From Thermococcus sp. (GTDB lineage: Archaea > Methanobacteriota_B > Thermococci > Thermococcales > Thermococcaceae), in the NCBI RefSeq assembly GCF_027052235.1, contig NZ_JALUFF010000064.1:1-64000 (forward strand): a DNA stretch of 64,000 bases. Reading direction: 5' to 3'. The translations under genes and the position numbers were made by a program. Of the stretch, positions 8,944 to 17,754 are shown piece after piece. The notes beneath the pieces are model-generated. The model ran no database searches. It was not told where the DNA came from and saw nothing but the letters and a program-made list of their open reading frames with translations. Each line of letters starts with the position of its first letter. Within the stretch, counting starts at the first letter, position 1.

Positions 8944-9380
8944 TCAATAATGAAAATTATAAGGTTTCTGCTTTGCTTTATACTTACCAACTAGCTTGTA
9001 TGTTACTGCCCCAACCAAAAAGCCCAAGCTGACCAGTGTCGTCGGGATGAACCATGCACTCTCATCGTCGCAGGTTGTGGGAGTGCAGTTTCTCATGATG
9101 ATGGGGTATATAACAATAGACATTAACATCACAATGGCCGTGGAGACTACCCAAAAAACCCTGGAGACATTTTCTTTTTCCTTAAGAAGATGAATGAGGA
9201 GATTGCAGGCACGAAGATGCCGAGAGCAACCGGTAAAAGGTCGATGGTTAAGCTGGGTTCGTCACCTAAGATGGAAAGATGGGTAAGTGCAAATATAAGG
9301 GATAAGTACAGAGAATACATGGATAGAGCGAAGAAAGGAGTTGAAAAGAAAAATCTAAACCGCACTTCCATCACCTCCAT
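8944..9380 (-). pseudogene. Four-helix membrane protein gene split by a -1 frameshift
   Basis: Two abutting same-strand reading frames (77 codons, 9147-9380; 62 codons, 8944-9132) join into one sensible four-segment membrane protein if a single base is added in the A-run near 9175. The joined reading passes from ISSFIFLRKKK into NVSRVFWVVSTAIVMLMSI. The first part has two hydrophobic segments and the second has two more (VFWVVSTAIVMLMSIVIYPI and a later FIPTTLVSLGFLVGAVTYKL). Neither part has its own good ribosome binding site at the junction. It may be a real null mutation, a sequencing error in a homopolymer, or less likely a programmed shift. The family is unrecognised. Confidence 0.6.
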
Positions 9381-9496
9381 ATCACACTCGCATACCCTTT
9401 TTCATATTGAATTGTCTTAAGCATAATGCGATCTTTATAGTACGCCAAAGACAAAATCAGTCTTCAAAAAAGCACAGCAAAAAGTAAAAATGTTAA

Positions 9497-10550
9497 CTAT
9501 GGAATACCGTCATATACGGAAATCTCTATGTCCTTGGGTGGTTTTGTTACTGCTGGTACTACTCCTACTGGCATTTGGAAATAAAACTTGGCACTTGCTT
9601 TATATTTAAAGACACCGAAATAACAGGCATCTCCCGGTGATATAGATTTCATTGTTAGAGCAGTATTGAAGTAGAATGACCTGCCCCACGCAGGATAGTC
9701 CTTTAGCCAGGATTTTCTATTGAAGTCATAGGCATAAAAGTCAACGTACTTGTTTGGATTAAATGTGTGGGCGTCCATCCTGAAATAGAGTATTTGTGGT
9801 ATATCCTGCGCTTGCACTTATCTGTGCAACTTTGTTGGAGTGGAGTTCTACCATGACCGACTGGGAGTAACTTGTAACGGGTCCAATGTGTCCGTCGGGA
9901 AGGAAATCATCTATCTTCTCGTAGTCTTTTGGTCCACTAACATGAAGGTGAATTTCTTTGAGTGCAGCTCTAGGAGAAACATCCCCGCGAACTTTTGTTT
10001 TTGCATAGTATTCGATGGTGTTCTCATTGATAATGCAATAGTAGTAAAACCCTTTGAGTTGGAGCATTCCTTTTTGGTCTAGGAACGATACAGCTGATGT
10101 TATATATTCAATACTCCCTGCATAGTTCCATTTTACACTAGGTTCAATGGATGAGGCTATTTTTATATTCGAGACCCTGGCCTTGAAATGGCTTTTTGCA
10201 ACTTCAAGGAACTTCTCTTGAAGGGTGGGGTAGTCTTTTGGCTTTGCCCCTTGAACTATGTAATAGGCTGGGATGTAAACTCCGCTATCTGTGGGTCTTA
10301 GAGCTACTCCAAAGAAAGTTACATCGCTCAGTGAACTGAGGTTTAAAGTGAGCGTCACTGGAAGCTTTTTAAGAAAAGCTTGGGCTTGAACTAGTGCAGT
10401 GGATCCCGTAAAAACTTTTATCAATGTCTCGGGGGAGTGAATGGGAGAGCCAGGTTTTTGGGGTAACGCATAGGAATTTCCGGCCATCACTCCAACCATC
10501 AGCAGTCCTAAAAGGACTGCGAACAGTGGCTTCCATCTCAAGTTGTTCAC
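9497..10550 (-). pseudogene. Secreted protein gene with apparent frameshift near its 3' end
   Basis: The first frame (9759-10550, 263 codons) begins with a clear signal peptide (PLFAVLLGLLMVGVMAGNSYA) and runs as a secreted beta-rich protein. In its last 20 codons (GYTTNTLFQDGRPHI) it overlaps a second frame (9497-9817), which continues naturally as AQDIPQILYFRMDAHTFNPNKYVDFYAYDF and onward. A one-base shift around 9800-9817 would give one protein of about 345 residues. The second frame opens only directly behind a TAA, without an independent ribosome binding site. The start is GTG 10550 or, better spaced after GGAGGTGA, TTG 10541. The function is unknown. Confidence 0.6.
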
Positions 10551-10564
10551 CTCCCGAGAGTTTT

Positions 10565-10577
10565 CATAACGCTTATG
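10565..10577. promoter_or_regulatory. Inverted repeat in promoter of secreted protein gene
   Basis: A perfect dyad, CATAA-CGC-TTATG, lies between the TATA-like TTTATAT (minus strand, about 10586-10592) and the start of the secreted-protein gene at 10541-10550. It falls where transcription would begin, a usual repressor position in archaea. No regulator can be assigned. Confidence 0.4.
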
Positions 10578-10737
10578 AATGTTAGCATATAAATCTTTCC
10601 TTTTATTTTAAGTAAAAATTCCTCCCTTTTTTTCGAGTACGAATTTATTCAGAGGTGGGTTTTACGAGGGGAATGCGCTAAAAGAAAGAAGAGTAATCGA
10701 GTAAGCTAGCGGATACATTGAAACAAAAAGCGAAAAG

Positions 10738-11472
10738 TCAACTCTTCAGAAACGCCTCAACTAAATTCCTCGTCTCGTTGAGAGCCTCAAGGGGAATCCC
10801 CTTCGGAAGCCCTCCGATTTCTCCTTTAACGTCCTTTAGAATGCCTTCTCCAGCTCCAAGGAACATGCCCTCGCTGACTATTCCCCTGAAGTTTGCCGGC
10901 GGGAGAAGTGCAACGGCCACGCGGTTTCCTTCCTTAACGCTTAAATCGTTCGTCACGACGGTAACAGCTCTGTCGCCGATGTTGACGTTTGTAACCAAAA
11001 GCCTGTCGGCGTTTGGATGCTTAGCGACGCTCATAACCTCGCCGACCTTTATGTCCACCGCTATGACCGGGTCGTTTATCTTACCTAGGGCTAAGCGTTT
11101 GTCGAGACCGAGAATCGTGTTGAGGAAGAACTTTATCTTTGCAACCTGCTCCTCAACTTTCTCCCGCTCATCCTTTAAGGCGTTGCTGAGGAACTTGTGG
11201 TGCCAGTCTTCTCCGCCCAAGGCCTCAATTATGGCCAGGGCCTTCTCTTTTAGTGCTTTCATCTGGGGGGTCTCTATGAGCTCCTTTGGCTCTATGTAGC
11301 TGTAGCGCATCGCCTGTATCTCAGGGAGCATCTCCTTCGCCAGCTGAATCGCCCTCTTCTTGTCCCAGTGTCCCTTGAACTTCGCCCCTTCTATCGTCTT
11401 CAGGAAGAGCTCTATCGCCTTCTCCGCCACCAGTAAGCGGTAATCCTTGCTCGTGTCCCACACCTTTACCAC
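10738..11472 (-). CDS. tRNA-binding (EMAP-II/MetRS-C-like OB fold) protein
   Basis: A 244-residue protein. The N-terminal 130 residues are helical ([34 protein letters not shown]). The C-terminal OB-fold domain of the Arc1p/EMAP-II/Trbp111 type carries [37 protein letters not shown] and [20 protein letters not shown], which bind the outer corner of tRNA. It probably acts as a free tRNA-binding factor aiding aminoacylation or tRNA handling. The GTG start lies inside the reading frame of the upstream gene, giving a 152-base same-strand overlap that may reflect a frameshift in that gene rather than a real overlap. Confidence 0.9.
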   Translation of the reverse strand: MVKVWDTSKDYRLLVAEKAIELFLKTIEGAKFKGHWDKKRAIQLAKEMLPEIQAMRYSYIEPKELIETPQMKALKEKALAIIEALGGEDWHHKFLSNALKDEREKVEEQVAKIKFFLNTILGLDKRLALGKINDPVIAVDIKVGEVMSVAKHPNADRLLVTNVNIGDRAVTVVTNDLSVKEGNRVAVALLPPANFRGIVSEGMFLGAGEGILKDVKGEIGGLPKGIPLEALNETRNLVEAFLKS

Positions 11473-12514
11473 CCTGAAGGGCTTTCAAAACGCGGTTCTT
11501 AATGCTTTCGTCACTTATCCCCTCCGCGATGGCCCGCGCCCTGTTCTCTTCACCGGCGCGTGCGTAGGCGACCGCTATCTCCCCCAGAAGTTCTGAGGCA
11601 AGCTTTCTATCCCTCACGAGGCCAGCCAGGACGAGGGGTTCCTCAAGACGGCCTATCCTGAGGAGGGAACGCGCTATTCCAGCAATCTCAACGTCTCTGG
11701 GTGTAAACTTCCCGACGAGTATGAGGTCGAGGGCGTCGCCGAGCACTTCCTTCGCGAGCCTCTCCCTCCCGTGGAGGAACAGCCAGTAGGCGAGCTTCAG
11801 CAGTTCCACAGCCCTCTCCTCCGGTTCGAGGAAGCGCATAAGCTCCACAGCCCTTGAGGCCTCTCCCTTCTCTATCAGCTCGTCTATCACCCGTCTGCCC
11901 CTCTTCCTGAGGTCTTCTATGAGGGCTATCTTCTCCTCAAGATACCTCGCCTGTAGCTGAAAGTGGGCGGACTCGTAAACATCCCGGGCGAGGCGGTAGA
12001 GGCTGAGGGCCATCTCGCTACCTGTCTCGTCGGCACTCTTCTCTATGAGCCTCGCGAGCTTGAGGAGGGAGGAGATGACGCCCGAAGAAAGGCCCCTCGA
12101 TGAGTTCAGGGTCTCAACGGCCTCCCAGAAGAGGAGGTACGCGTCGGTGTACCTGTCGGAGCAGGCGAGGTTCCTCGCTATTCCTCCGAGAACTTCGCCT
12201 CTGAGCTTGGGGGAGCGTATCCTTCTCGCCAGCTGTATGGAGCGCTCAAAGTAGTTCTCGGCGTCTATTTCTCTGTCCATGATGTAGAGGGCCCTTCCGA
12301 CTATCGAAAGTCCCAGGGCCTTTCCTGGGGTGTCCTCTACTTTCTCCAGGGTTTCGAGCATGTGGTAGAGAACTTCCTCCCTGGGGAACTCCTCCAGAAC
12401 CCTTAGAAGGGCCACGAGTTTCCTTAGGGGGTCTTCAACGGTGAGGGCCTCCCTGAGGGAGCCCCTGTAATCGCCAACTCGGAGCCTTTCGGCTACCTTC
12501 TCCACGCCCTTCAC
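11321..12514 (-). CDS. Helical-repeat (TPR-like) protein; 3' end doubtful
   Basis: The reading frame is 397 codons. Residues 1 to about 345 form a run of antiparallel helix pairs of TPR-like character ([52 protein letters not shown]), so a cytosolic scaffold is likely. The last 50 or so codons are Gly/Glu-rich, unlike the rest ([12 protein letters not shown]), and lie wholly on top of the tRNA-binding gene in another frame. They look like a readthrough shadow. The genuine protein probably ends near KALQGG (about 11470). The family is unrecognised. The gene belongs to a minus-strand cluster of translation and RNA genes. Confidence 0.75.
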   Translation of the reverse strand: MKGVEKVAERLRVGDYRGSLREALTVEDPLRKLVALLRVLEEFPREEVLYHMLETLEKVEDTPGKALGLSIVGRALYIMDREIDAENYFERSIQLARRIRSPKLRGEVLGGIARNLACSDRYTDAYLLFWEAVETLNSSRGLSSGVISSLLKLARLIEKSADETGSEMALSLYRLARDVYESAHFQLQARYLEEKIALIEDLRKRGRRVIDELIEKGEASRAVELMRFLEPEERAVELLKLAYWLFLHGRERLAKEVLGDALDLILVGKFTPRDVEIAGIARSLLRIGRLEEPLVLAGLVRDRKLASELLGEIAVAYARAGEENRARAIAEGISDESIKNRVLKALQGGKGVGHEQGLPLTGGGEGDRALPEDDRRGEVQGTLGQEEGDSAGEGDAP

Positions 12515-12546
12515 CTGAGGGGTTTAGGGCGGGAACACTAAAAAGC

Positions 12547-12873
12547 CTACCCCTTCACCTTCCTGTCCCACTGTTCAAGCATCGTGTCCAGTGCCAGAAG
12601 ACTGTTCAGCCTCAGGCGAACCTTCTTCCTCTCCCAATCTATCGAGCCTTTAAACTCGTTGAGGAGCTCAAAGACCTTCTCGACCTCCTCCCTCGGGAGG
12701 TATCTGCCATAGAACTCCTCACCGCAGTGAGGGCACTTGAAGACAAATTCCTCAAGGGTTTCGATGAAGAGCTCCCTGTCCTTCATAACCTCCCTCGCGT
12801 TTTCTAGGGCCAGCATCTGTTCCACCAGCTGCCCCCAGTCGAGGGGCTTACCACAAACCGGACAGCGCGCCAT
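12547..12873 (-). CDS. Small two-CxxC zinc-ribbon protein
   Basis: A 108-residue protein with two CxxC pairs (CPVCGK at the N-terminus and CPHCGE in the middle), forming a probable zinc ribbon, flanked by long charged helices. The function is unknown. Its ATG overlaps the TGA of the DHH phosphoesterase gene (ATGA-type overlap) and GGAGG precedes it, so the two are translationally coupled. That link suggests a nucleic-acid or nucleotide-related role, but this is only inferred from position. Confidence 0.78.
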   Translation of the reverse strand: MARCPVCGKPLDWGQLVEQMLALENAREVMKDRELFIETLEEFVFKCPHCGEEFYGRYLPREEVEKVFELLNEFKGSIDWERKKVRLRLNSLLALDTMLEQWDRKVKG

Positions 12874-13856
12874 CACTCCACCTCCTTCAAAAACTTCTCA
12901 ATCTCCTTAAGGATGAGCTTCACGGCCTCGTCGAGGTTCTTCCTGCCGTTGGCACCAGCGGCCCCGGCGTGACCACCTCCAGAGCCCTCTATAATCGGTC
13001 CGACCCTCTCCATTATCCTCCCGAGGTGGAGGCCTTTCTTGACGAGGCTCTCCCTGGCCCTCGCCGAAATCCTCACTCCCTTCTTTTCGCTCCCGACTAT
13101 CGCTATATCCGCCCCGAGCTGGAGAAAGACCTTGCAGGCGTAGGACTCGTAGGCAGAAACCCTTGAGATGGCTATAACGTACCTCCTGAACTTCCTTATC
13201 TCAAGCCTCTGACAGGCCTTCAGGATTGCCATCCTCTTCGCTTGGTCGGTGTTCTCATCGCTAACGGGAGCCACCAGCTGGAAAATCTCGCCCATCTGAA
13301 CTGGAAAGCGTCCCAACATCTCCGAGACTGCTTTGAACGTCCTCGCGTTGGCAAAGCGGAAATTCGCCGTGTCGGTGACTATTCCCGCTAGCAGGGCCTT
13401 CACGCTCTCCTCATCAGCGAAGCGGAAGTACTTGAAAAGCTCCCATACAATTTCAGCGGTCGAGGTCTTGGAGGAGTCAACAACAGCTATGTCCGCTTTA
13501 ATCGGCTTCTCCTTCTCAACGTGGTGGTCTATAAGGACAACGAACCTCCCAGGGGGAATCTCGATCGGCTCAAGTTGCTCCAGCGACGAGGTGTCGAAGA
13601 TTACAACAACGTTCTCACTCACCTTGGGGTTTTTCTCTACCGGAACGGGGGAGAGAGATAGGAGCTTTTTCGCGTAGGAGGAGACGCTCTGGGCGACGCC
13701 TATCTTAACCCTCTCGTAACCCCGGGACTTCAGAAACCTGGCGAAGGCTATGGCCGAGCCCAGAGAGTCCGGGTCAGCATTGTGGTGGCAGAGGAGGAGG
13801 AAGGACTTATCCCCCGGGCTCTCAAGGAGGCGTTTGAGTTTTATCTTTCCTTTCAT
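12873..13856 (-). CDS. DHH-family phosphoesterase (NrnA/RecJ-like)
   Basis: A 327-residue DHH/DHHA1 protein. The N-terminal domain has the metal-binding motifs CHHNADPDSLGSAIAF, VIFDTSS and LIDHHVEK (the DHH signature), then IVTDTANFRF. The C-terminal DHHA1 domain ends in the glycine-rich substrate loop GSGGGHAGAAGA. Members of this group degrade short oligonucleotides or (cyclic di-)nucleotides with manganese. It starts within the last 35 bases of the DUF3194 gene and is coupled to the zinc-ribbon gene downstream, so the three form one operon with prefoldin beta. Confidence 0.92.
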   Translation of the reverse strand: MKGKIKLKRLLESPGDKSFLLLCHHNADPDSLGSAIAFARFLKSRGYERVKIGVAQSVSSYAKKLLSLSPVPVEKNPKVSENVVVIFDTSSLEQLEPIEIPPGRFVVLIDHHVEKEKPIKADIAVVDSSKTSTAEIVWELFKYFRFADEESVKALLAGIVTDTANFRFANARTFKAVSEMLGRFPVQMGEIFQLVAPVSDENTDQAKRMAILKACQRLEIRKFRRYVIAISRVSAYESYACKVFLQLGADIAIVGSEKKGVRISARARESLVKKGLHLGRIMERVGPIIEGSGGGHAGAAGANGRKNLDEAVKLILKEIEKFLKEVE

Positions 13857-14160
13857 TGGATATCTCCCTCAGCTTCCTCTCAACGGCCTCATAGGCCTTT
13901 TCTATTGCCTCCTCAACGAGGGCATCAACGTCAACCTTTACAAAGATTGGAACCTCCAGGTAGACCTCAATCTCAAGGTCGAGGGTTTCCCCCCTGTTTA
14001 TCCTTGCCGTGACCTCTATGTCCTTGACCTCGCTCCTCGCTAGCTCGTCGAATACCCTCTTCAGGATGACCTTCTGGGCCAGCTCGCCGAGGGCTATGAC
14101 CTCATCCTCGCTCAACTCAGGGAGGCCTATGTGGATTACCCTCGTGCTCCCCCCGCTCAT
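13822..14160 (-). CDS. DUF3194 family protein
   Basis: A 112-residue archaeal protein of unknown function (DUF3194-like). The sequence alternates short beta strands and helices (VKDIEVTARINRGETLDLEIEVYLE is the central sheet region; only part is conserved) and ends in a basic tail. No catalytic motif is visible. ATG 14160 (MSGGSTRV) is preferred to ATG 14175. The gene sits directly after prefoldin beta and overlaps the DHH gene by 35 bases, an arrangement I recall as common in Thermococcales, suggesting a housekeeping role. Confidence 0.8.
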   Translation of the reverse strand: MSGGSTRVIHIGLPELSEDEVIALGELAQKVILKRVFDELARSEVKDIEVTARINRGETLDLEIEVYLEVPIFVKVDVDALVEEAIEKAYEAVERKLREISNERKDKTQTPP

Positions 14161-14187
14161 CGGAAGGCCCTCCAAAGAAAGAAGAGG

Positions 14188-14541
14188 TCAGCCCGCCACG
14201 GGCGGTTTGAGGGAGGCCTGTATCTTGGCCGTCAGCTCCTTGAGCTTTTCGTTGAGCTTCTTCTCCTGCCTCTCAAGGGCGTTCAGGCGGACTTCGAGGG
14301 TTTCGACCTTCTCCCTGAGCTCCTCCAGGGCCTTCTCCTTCGTGGTCTTCACTATCAGCGTTCCGACTGTCTTGTAGATTACCGAATCTTCGGGGAGCTT
14401 CTCGATTTCCTCAAGGGCCTTCTTTGCCTCCGTCAGCTCTGCCTGAACCTTTCCCTTCTGCTGGATGACGAGCTGGAGCTGCTGCTGGTAGCTCTCAAGC
14501 TGGGCCAGCATGTTTTGAACCTGGGGCGGGATGTTCTGCAT
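14188..14541 (-). CDS. pfdB: Prefoldin beta subunit
   Basis: A 117-residue coiled-coil chaperone subunit. Two long helices (NMLAQLESYQQQLQLVIQQK at the start and LREKVETLEVRLNALERQEK at the end) flank the short beta-hairpin segment DSVIYKTVGTLIVK, which is the hallmark of prefoldin beta. With the alpha subunit it forms the jellyfish-shaped hexamer that passes unfolded proteins to the thermosome. The length is typical. The promoter lies about 50 bases upstream (TATTTAAA on the minus strand). Confidence 0.95.
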   Translation of the reverse strand: MQNIPPQVQNMLAQLESYQQQLQLVIQQKGKVQAELTEAKKALEEIEKLPEDSVIYKTVGTLIVKTTKEKALEELREKVETLEVRLNALERQEKKLNEKLKELTAKIQASLKPPVAG

Positions 14542-14700
14542 GTTCGCACCTCCGTAATCGTAATACCGGGTTAGAATAAGGGCCGAGCTTTAAATACTTT
14601 GGGATACACCCGGCCTTTGCCGGCCTCATACTCCGGTGTATAACCTGATGACCCCCAATGGAAAACACTTTAATACTTTGAGGGCTGAGAAAGGTGATGG
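14542..14700. promoter_or_regulatory. Divergent promoter region between pfdB and coiled-coil genes
   Basis: It contains two similar AT-rich promoter elements: TTTAAATACTTTGGG (14590-14604; read on the minus strand as a TATA box for pfdB) and TTTAATACTTTGAGG (14669-14683; TATA-like for the plus-strand gene). Between them is a two-tier hairpin-capable sequence: an outer TACACC/GGTGTA stem (14605-14610 with 14635-14640) and an inner CGGC/GCCG stem. It could be a regulator site or a transcript hairpin. Confidence 0.45.
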
Positions 14701-15471
14701 GTGCACACCGTGGGGGAAGAGGACATTGAGTTTATTACAGGACAGCTTCAGACCACTGTTCTAAAACTGACCAAGATGCAGAGGAGCATCGAAGAGGTTC
14801 TCTCCGAGCTTAAGAACGTTGATGAGCACGTTAGGGCCCTTGAAGAGAACCAGAACGCAATACTAACTTCTATCTCCGCCCTCGGCAAGAGGATTGAGAC
14901 CGGGAACTCTGAAATTTCCAAGGAGATTGGGGCCAACAGGAAGGCCATAGTGGCCATTGGGGAGGCCCTAAACTCCTCAGAAGGCAGAATCTCGGAGAAC
15001 ATCTCACGCCTCGGGGAGCGCATATCGATTTCCGAACAGGAACTCAGGAAAGCCATCAAGGAGGCCTCCGATACCCTCACCGGCCAGATAGTTGACCTTG
15101 AGTACAGGATAAGCGCTCTGGACGAGTCCATAGCTATGATAAAGACCCTGAACACCGAGCTGAAGGCCAACATCAGGGCGATGACATACGAGCTCAAGAA
15201 GCTCCTCTCAGAGCTCTCCTCGGCCGAGGAGGAACGCTACCAGAGTTTCATGGAAGAACTTAGGGACTTTGAGGAAGCACTCACCAAGCAGATAGAGCTC
15301 CAGGAGAGGCTTCTCGACATACAGGGTGAGAAGCTTGAGGCCCTTAGGGGCGAGCTGTTCGAGCTCAGGGAGTCCACCCTCGTCAACTTCGGGCTTCTCT
15401 CCTCAAAGTTTGACGCGGTTGAGGGCCTTAAGGCAATTGAAAGGGGTGTTGAGGATGTCCGAAAGCCTTGA
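14701..15471 (+). CDS. Coiled-coil protein, unknown
   Basis: 256 residues, nearly all predicted coiled coil with regular heptads (LKTLNTELKANIRAM, SEEELSSAEEER-like stretches) and very few aromatic residues. No Walker motif, so it is not a complete SMC/Rad50 protein. GTG start with GGTGATGG upstream; the GTG is supported by agreement of frame with the downstream overlap. The last 17 bases overlap the next coiled-coil gene, so the two are co-translated and likely form a filament or tether together. The pair stands between Pcc1 and prefoldin beta on the opposite strand. Confidence 0.7.
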   Translation: MHTVGEEDIEFITGQLQTTVLKLTKMQRSIEEVLSELKNVDEHVRALEENQNAILTSISALGKRIETGNSEISKEIGANRKAIVAIGEALNSSEGRISENISRLGERISISEQELRKAIKEASDTLTGQIVDLEYRISALDESIAMIKTLNTELKANIRAMTYELKKLLSELSSAEEERYQSFMEELRDFEEALTKQIELQERLLDIQGEKLEALRGELFELRESTLVNFGLLSSKFDAVEGLKAIERGVEDVRKP

Positions 15472-16849
15472 GTTTAAGACTCTCGAAGGATATCGGAAGT
15501 ACTCCCCGGATGCGGCCAAGATTCTCGCCAAGGTCGAGAGAGGCAAGGGTCTTTCGAAGGAGGAGCTTACCCTGGTTCTCGCGACGGTTCTCCTTGAGGA
15601 GCAGAGGGCCAGCCTCAAGGAATACGCCCGGCTAGTTGAGAAAATCGGGGAAGTGCTCTCGGAGCTCAGAGGGACAAACGAAACCGCCGGAAAAGTCTTT
15701 GATGACCTCAAATCCCTACTTGAAAGGCTGGAGGAAGAGGGGAAACGTTACGAAAAACTGCTTGAAGACCTGAAGCTCATCTCGGAGGAACTGCCAGACT
15801 CGATAAGAGGACTGGACGATGCAATCAAACTCCTCAGGAGTTCCTCCAGAAGCCTGGAAGAGGAGAGGGAGAAGCTTGAAGATGTCAGAAAGTACGTACT
15901 GGAGAGGATTTCACAGCTGGAGGATCTTGAAAGGAGGAAAACCCAGCTGGAGGAAGAACTCAGCGAACTCTCTGAGAAGGTCTCCTCCCTGAGGGTGGAG
16001 AAGGAGGCCCTCCTTGCCGAGCTGGGGGAACTTGAGAAGAGGAAGGAGGAAATAGCCTCCCGGGAAAAGCACGTCTCCGAAATTGAGAAATCCCTCGATG
16101 AAAAGCTAGCAAATGTTCTCTCAAAGATTGAGGAGCTCGAAAAGAGGGAATCCGAACTCCTTGAGAGGGAGAGGAGGCTCAAGGACATCGAGGCCGAGCT
16201 CAAGAGGAGGGAGGAGGAAGTCGCGTCGGCTGAGGAACTCAAAGCGGAGCTCGATGAGAAGCTTAAAGAGATTGCCGAGAGAGAAAAAACGCTCGATGAA
16301 AGCCTTCGGAGGATAACCGAGCTCATAGAACTGCTGAAAGAGAAGGAGAGCGAACTAAAGGAAAGGTCCGAGGAGCTCGATGAAAGGGAGCTCTCAATAA
16401 AGGAGGAGGAGAAGAAGCTGTCAGCGCTCAGGGAGGAGCTTGAGTCCTACGAGAGGGAGCTTAACTCCCGGGAGGAGAGGCTTGAGGCACTGGAAAAGGC
16501 CCTTGAGTCCCGGAGAAAGGAGCTTGAGGAGGAGAAGAGGAAGCTCTTCGAGGAGTACTCCAAGCTTGAGGGGGAGAGGGCAGAGGTATCCAAGAAGTTG
16601 CTTGACCTGACGAGCCAGGAGAGGGCGCTTTCAGCCCTTATGAGGGAGTATTCAGAGAAGATGGCGGAGCTGAAGGAGAAGGAGCTCTCGCTAAAGGAAA
16701 AAGAGTCCGAGCTCACCCGTCTGGAGGCCTTCGTTAAGAACAGGGAGAAGGAGCTTACGGAGGTCATCGAGAATCTCAGGAAAGAGAACGAGGCGTTGAG
16801 GAAGAGCCTTGAGGAGTGCAGGAACCGTTTGAAGGAGTTGAGCTCTTGA
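15455..16849 (+). CDS. Long coiled-coil (SMC-arm-like) protein, unknown
   Basis: A 464-residue protein. The first ~95 residues are a mixed helical head (LEFKTLEGYRKYSPDAAKIL, GLSKEELTLVLATVLLEEQ) and the rest is one long, highly charged coiled coil made of repeated E-L-E/K-R-E-x-E-L units (for example ELEKRESELLERERRLKDIE). There is no ATP-binding motif, membrane segment or signal peptide. ATG 15455 follows GGTGTTGAGG; in-frame codons further upstream lie inside the previous gene. It probably pairs with the preceding coiled-coil protein. The cellular role is unknown; chromosome or division scaffolding is conceivable. Confidence 0.72.
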   Translation: MSESLEFKTLEGYRKYSPDAAKILAKVERGKGLSKEELTLVLATVLLEEQRASLKEYARLVEKIGEVLSELRGTNETAGKVFDDLKSLLERLEEEGKRYEKLLEDLKLISEELPDSIRGLDDAIKLLRSSSRSLEEEREKLEDVRKYVLERISQLEDLERRKTQLEEELSELSEKVSSLRVEKEALLAELGELEKRKEEIASREKHVSEIEKSLDEKLANVLSKIEELEKRESELLERERRLKDIEAELKRREEEVASAEELKAELDEKLKEIAEREKTLDESLRRITELIELLKEKESELKERSEELDERELSIKEEEKKLSALREELESYERELNSREERLEALEKALESRRKELEEEKRKLFEEYSKLEGERAEVSKKLLDLTSQERALSALMREYSEKMAELKEKELSLKEKESELTRLEAFVKNREKELTEVIENLRKENEALRKSLEECRNRLKELSS

Positions 16850-17143
16850 TCAGACCTCAAGGGAATCAATGGCCACCTTAATCCATCTCAGGTAGGAGTT
16901 CAGAGTTCCCCGCAGGGCAGAGCTGTCACGGGCGAGAACTTTTATTATTATCCTGTTTTCCCTTCTCAAAAACTCAATCCTGCTCCTCCTGTAGGGCACG
17001 CTCTCGTGCTCGTATCGGACGCTCTCGTAAACAACCCTGGCGGTTTCCTCGTTTGGAAGGGCTATCTCTATCAGCCCCTCGATTGGCCACTCTTTGCTAG
17101 GGCCTCTTTGTAGTCCCATCTCCGGCCGTCCTCCATTATCCAT
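16850..17143 (-). CDS. KEOPS complex subunit Pcc1
   Basis: Up to 97 residues. The core IEIALPNEETARVVYESVRYEHE and the C-terminal LNSYLRWIKVAIDSL are typical of Pcc1/CTAG-family proteins, the dimerising subunit of the KEOPS complex that makes t6A37 on ANN-decoding tRNAs. The start is uncertain: ATG 17143 gives 73 bases of overlap with the Brix gene and ATG 17119 gives less; the first ~20 residues look non-conserved. It is the last gene of the L37Ae-Rpo12-Brix-Pcc1 operon and is convergent with the coiled-coil gene, with adjacent stops. Confidence 0.85.
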   Translation of the reverse strand: MDNGGRPEMGLQRGPSKEWPIEGLIEIALPNEETARVVYESVRYEHESVPYRRSRIEFLRRENRIIIKVLARDSSALRGTLNSYLRWIKVAIDSLEV

Positions 17144-17703
17144 ATCTTGACGAGGATGAGCGGGCCAACGGCCCTGTCCTTCGTAACGTCGAGGCGGTAG
17201 AAGTTGACCGCCATTCCCCGCGGGTAGTTCTCTATGACCCCTATGACGTCTGTATTGTATCTGTCCGCTATTGCTGTCAGGCTCTTGTTGCCCCTCGGGA
17301 CGAACTTTCCGCCGGTCAGCTCGGCGAAGGCCTGGGCAAAGGCCGTGTGGTCTATCCCGACGCGCTTGGCCGTTGTCACAATGAAGGGCATCTCCTCCCG
17401 GATGGGCCTCAGGTTCCTGAAACCTATCTCCCGCTGGAGCTTTATGCCGTGAAGGTAGAGGTATCCGAGGTAGCCCCAGTCGTTGGGGTCGACCTTGATA
17501 AAGGTCATCTTGAGGGGGTTTCCCTTCCAGACGTTGATTATCAAAAGCCTCTCGTAGTTTCTCTCGTAGGCCTCCATCAGCAAATCCTGGATGGTCTTCT
17601 TCCCCCTGGTTAAGTAGAGGGAGTTGGGGAAGACTCTCTCCAGGTCGTGGCCGAAGCTCCTCGTCCTCCTCGTCGGTCTGTGGGAAGTCGTTATCAGCAT
17701 CAT
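17071..17703 (-). CDS. Brix-domain ribosomal biogenesis protein (archaeal Imp4-like)
   Basis: About 210 residues. The N-terminus MLITTSHRPTRRTRSFGHDL and the later LTRGKKTIQDLLMEAYERNY, FIKVDPNDWGYLGYLY and LRPIREEMPFIVTTAKRVG follow the Brix/Imp4 family pattern. Such proteins bind rRNA and take part in ribosome assembly. The start ATG 17703 has GAGTGATAGCC upstream; a second ATG follows at 17700. It is encoded between Rpo12 and Pcc1, a conserved archaeal arrangement. Confidence 0.9.
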   Translation of the reverse strand: MMLITTSHRPTRRTRSFGHDLERVFPNSLYLTRGKKTIQDLLMEAYERNYERLLIINVWKGNPLKMTFIKVDPNDWGYLGYLYLHGIKLQREIGFRNLRPIREEMPFIVTTAKRVGIDHTAFAQAFAELTGGKFVPRGNKSLTAIADRYNTDVIGVIENYPRGMAVNFYRLDVTKDRAVGPLILVKIWIMEDGRRWDYKEALAKSGQSRG

Positions 17704-17754
17704 GGCTATCACTCAGAAGGAAGTTGAGGCTAAAAGGCTTTCGAAACGAAAGAA

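Noticed and set aside
15326-15454. Upstream extension of the second coiled-coil gene
   Set aside because: The 43 codons overlap the end of the first coiled-coil gene and look Ser/Pro-rich and random; ATG 15455 has a suitable ribosome binding site.
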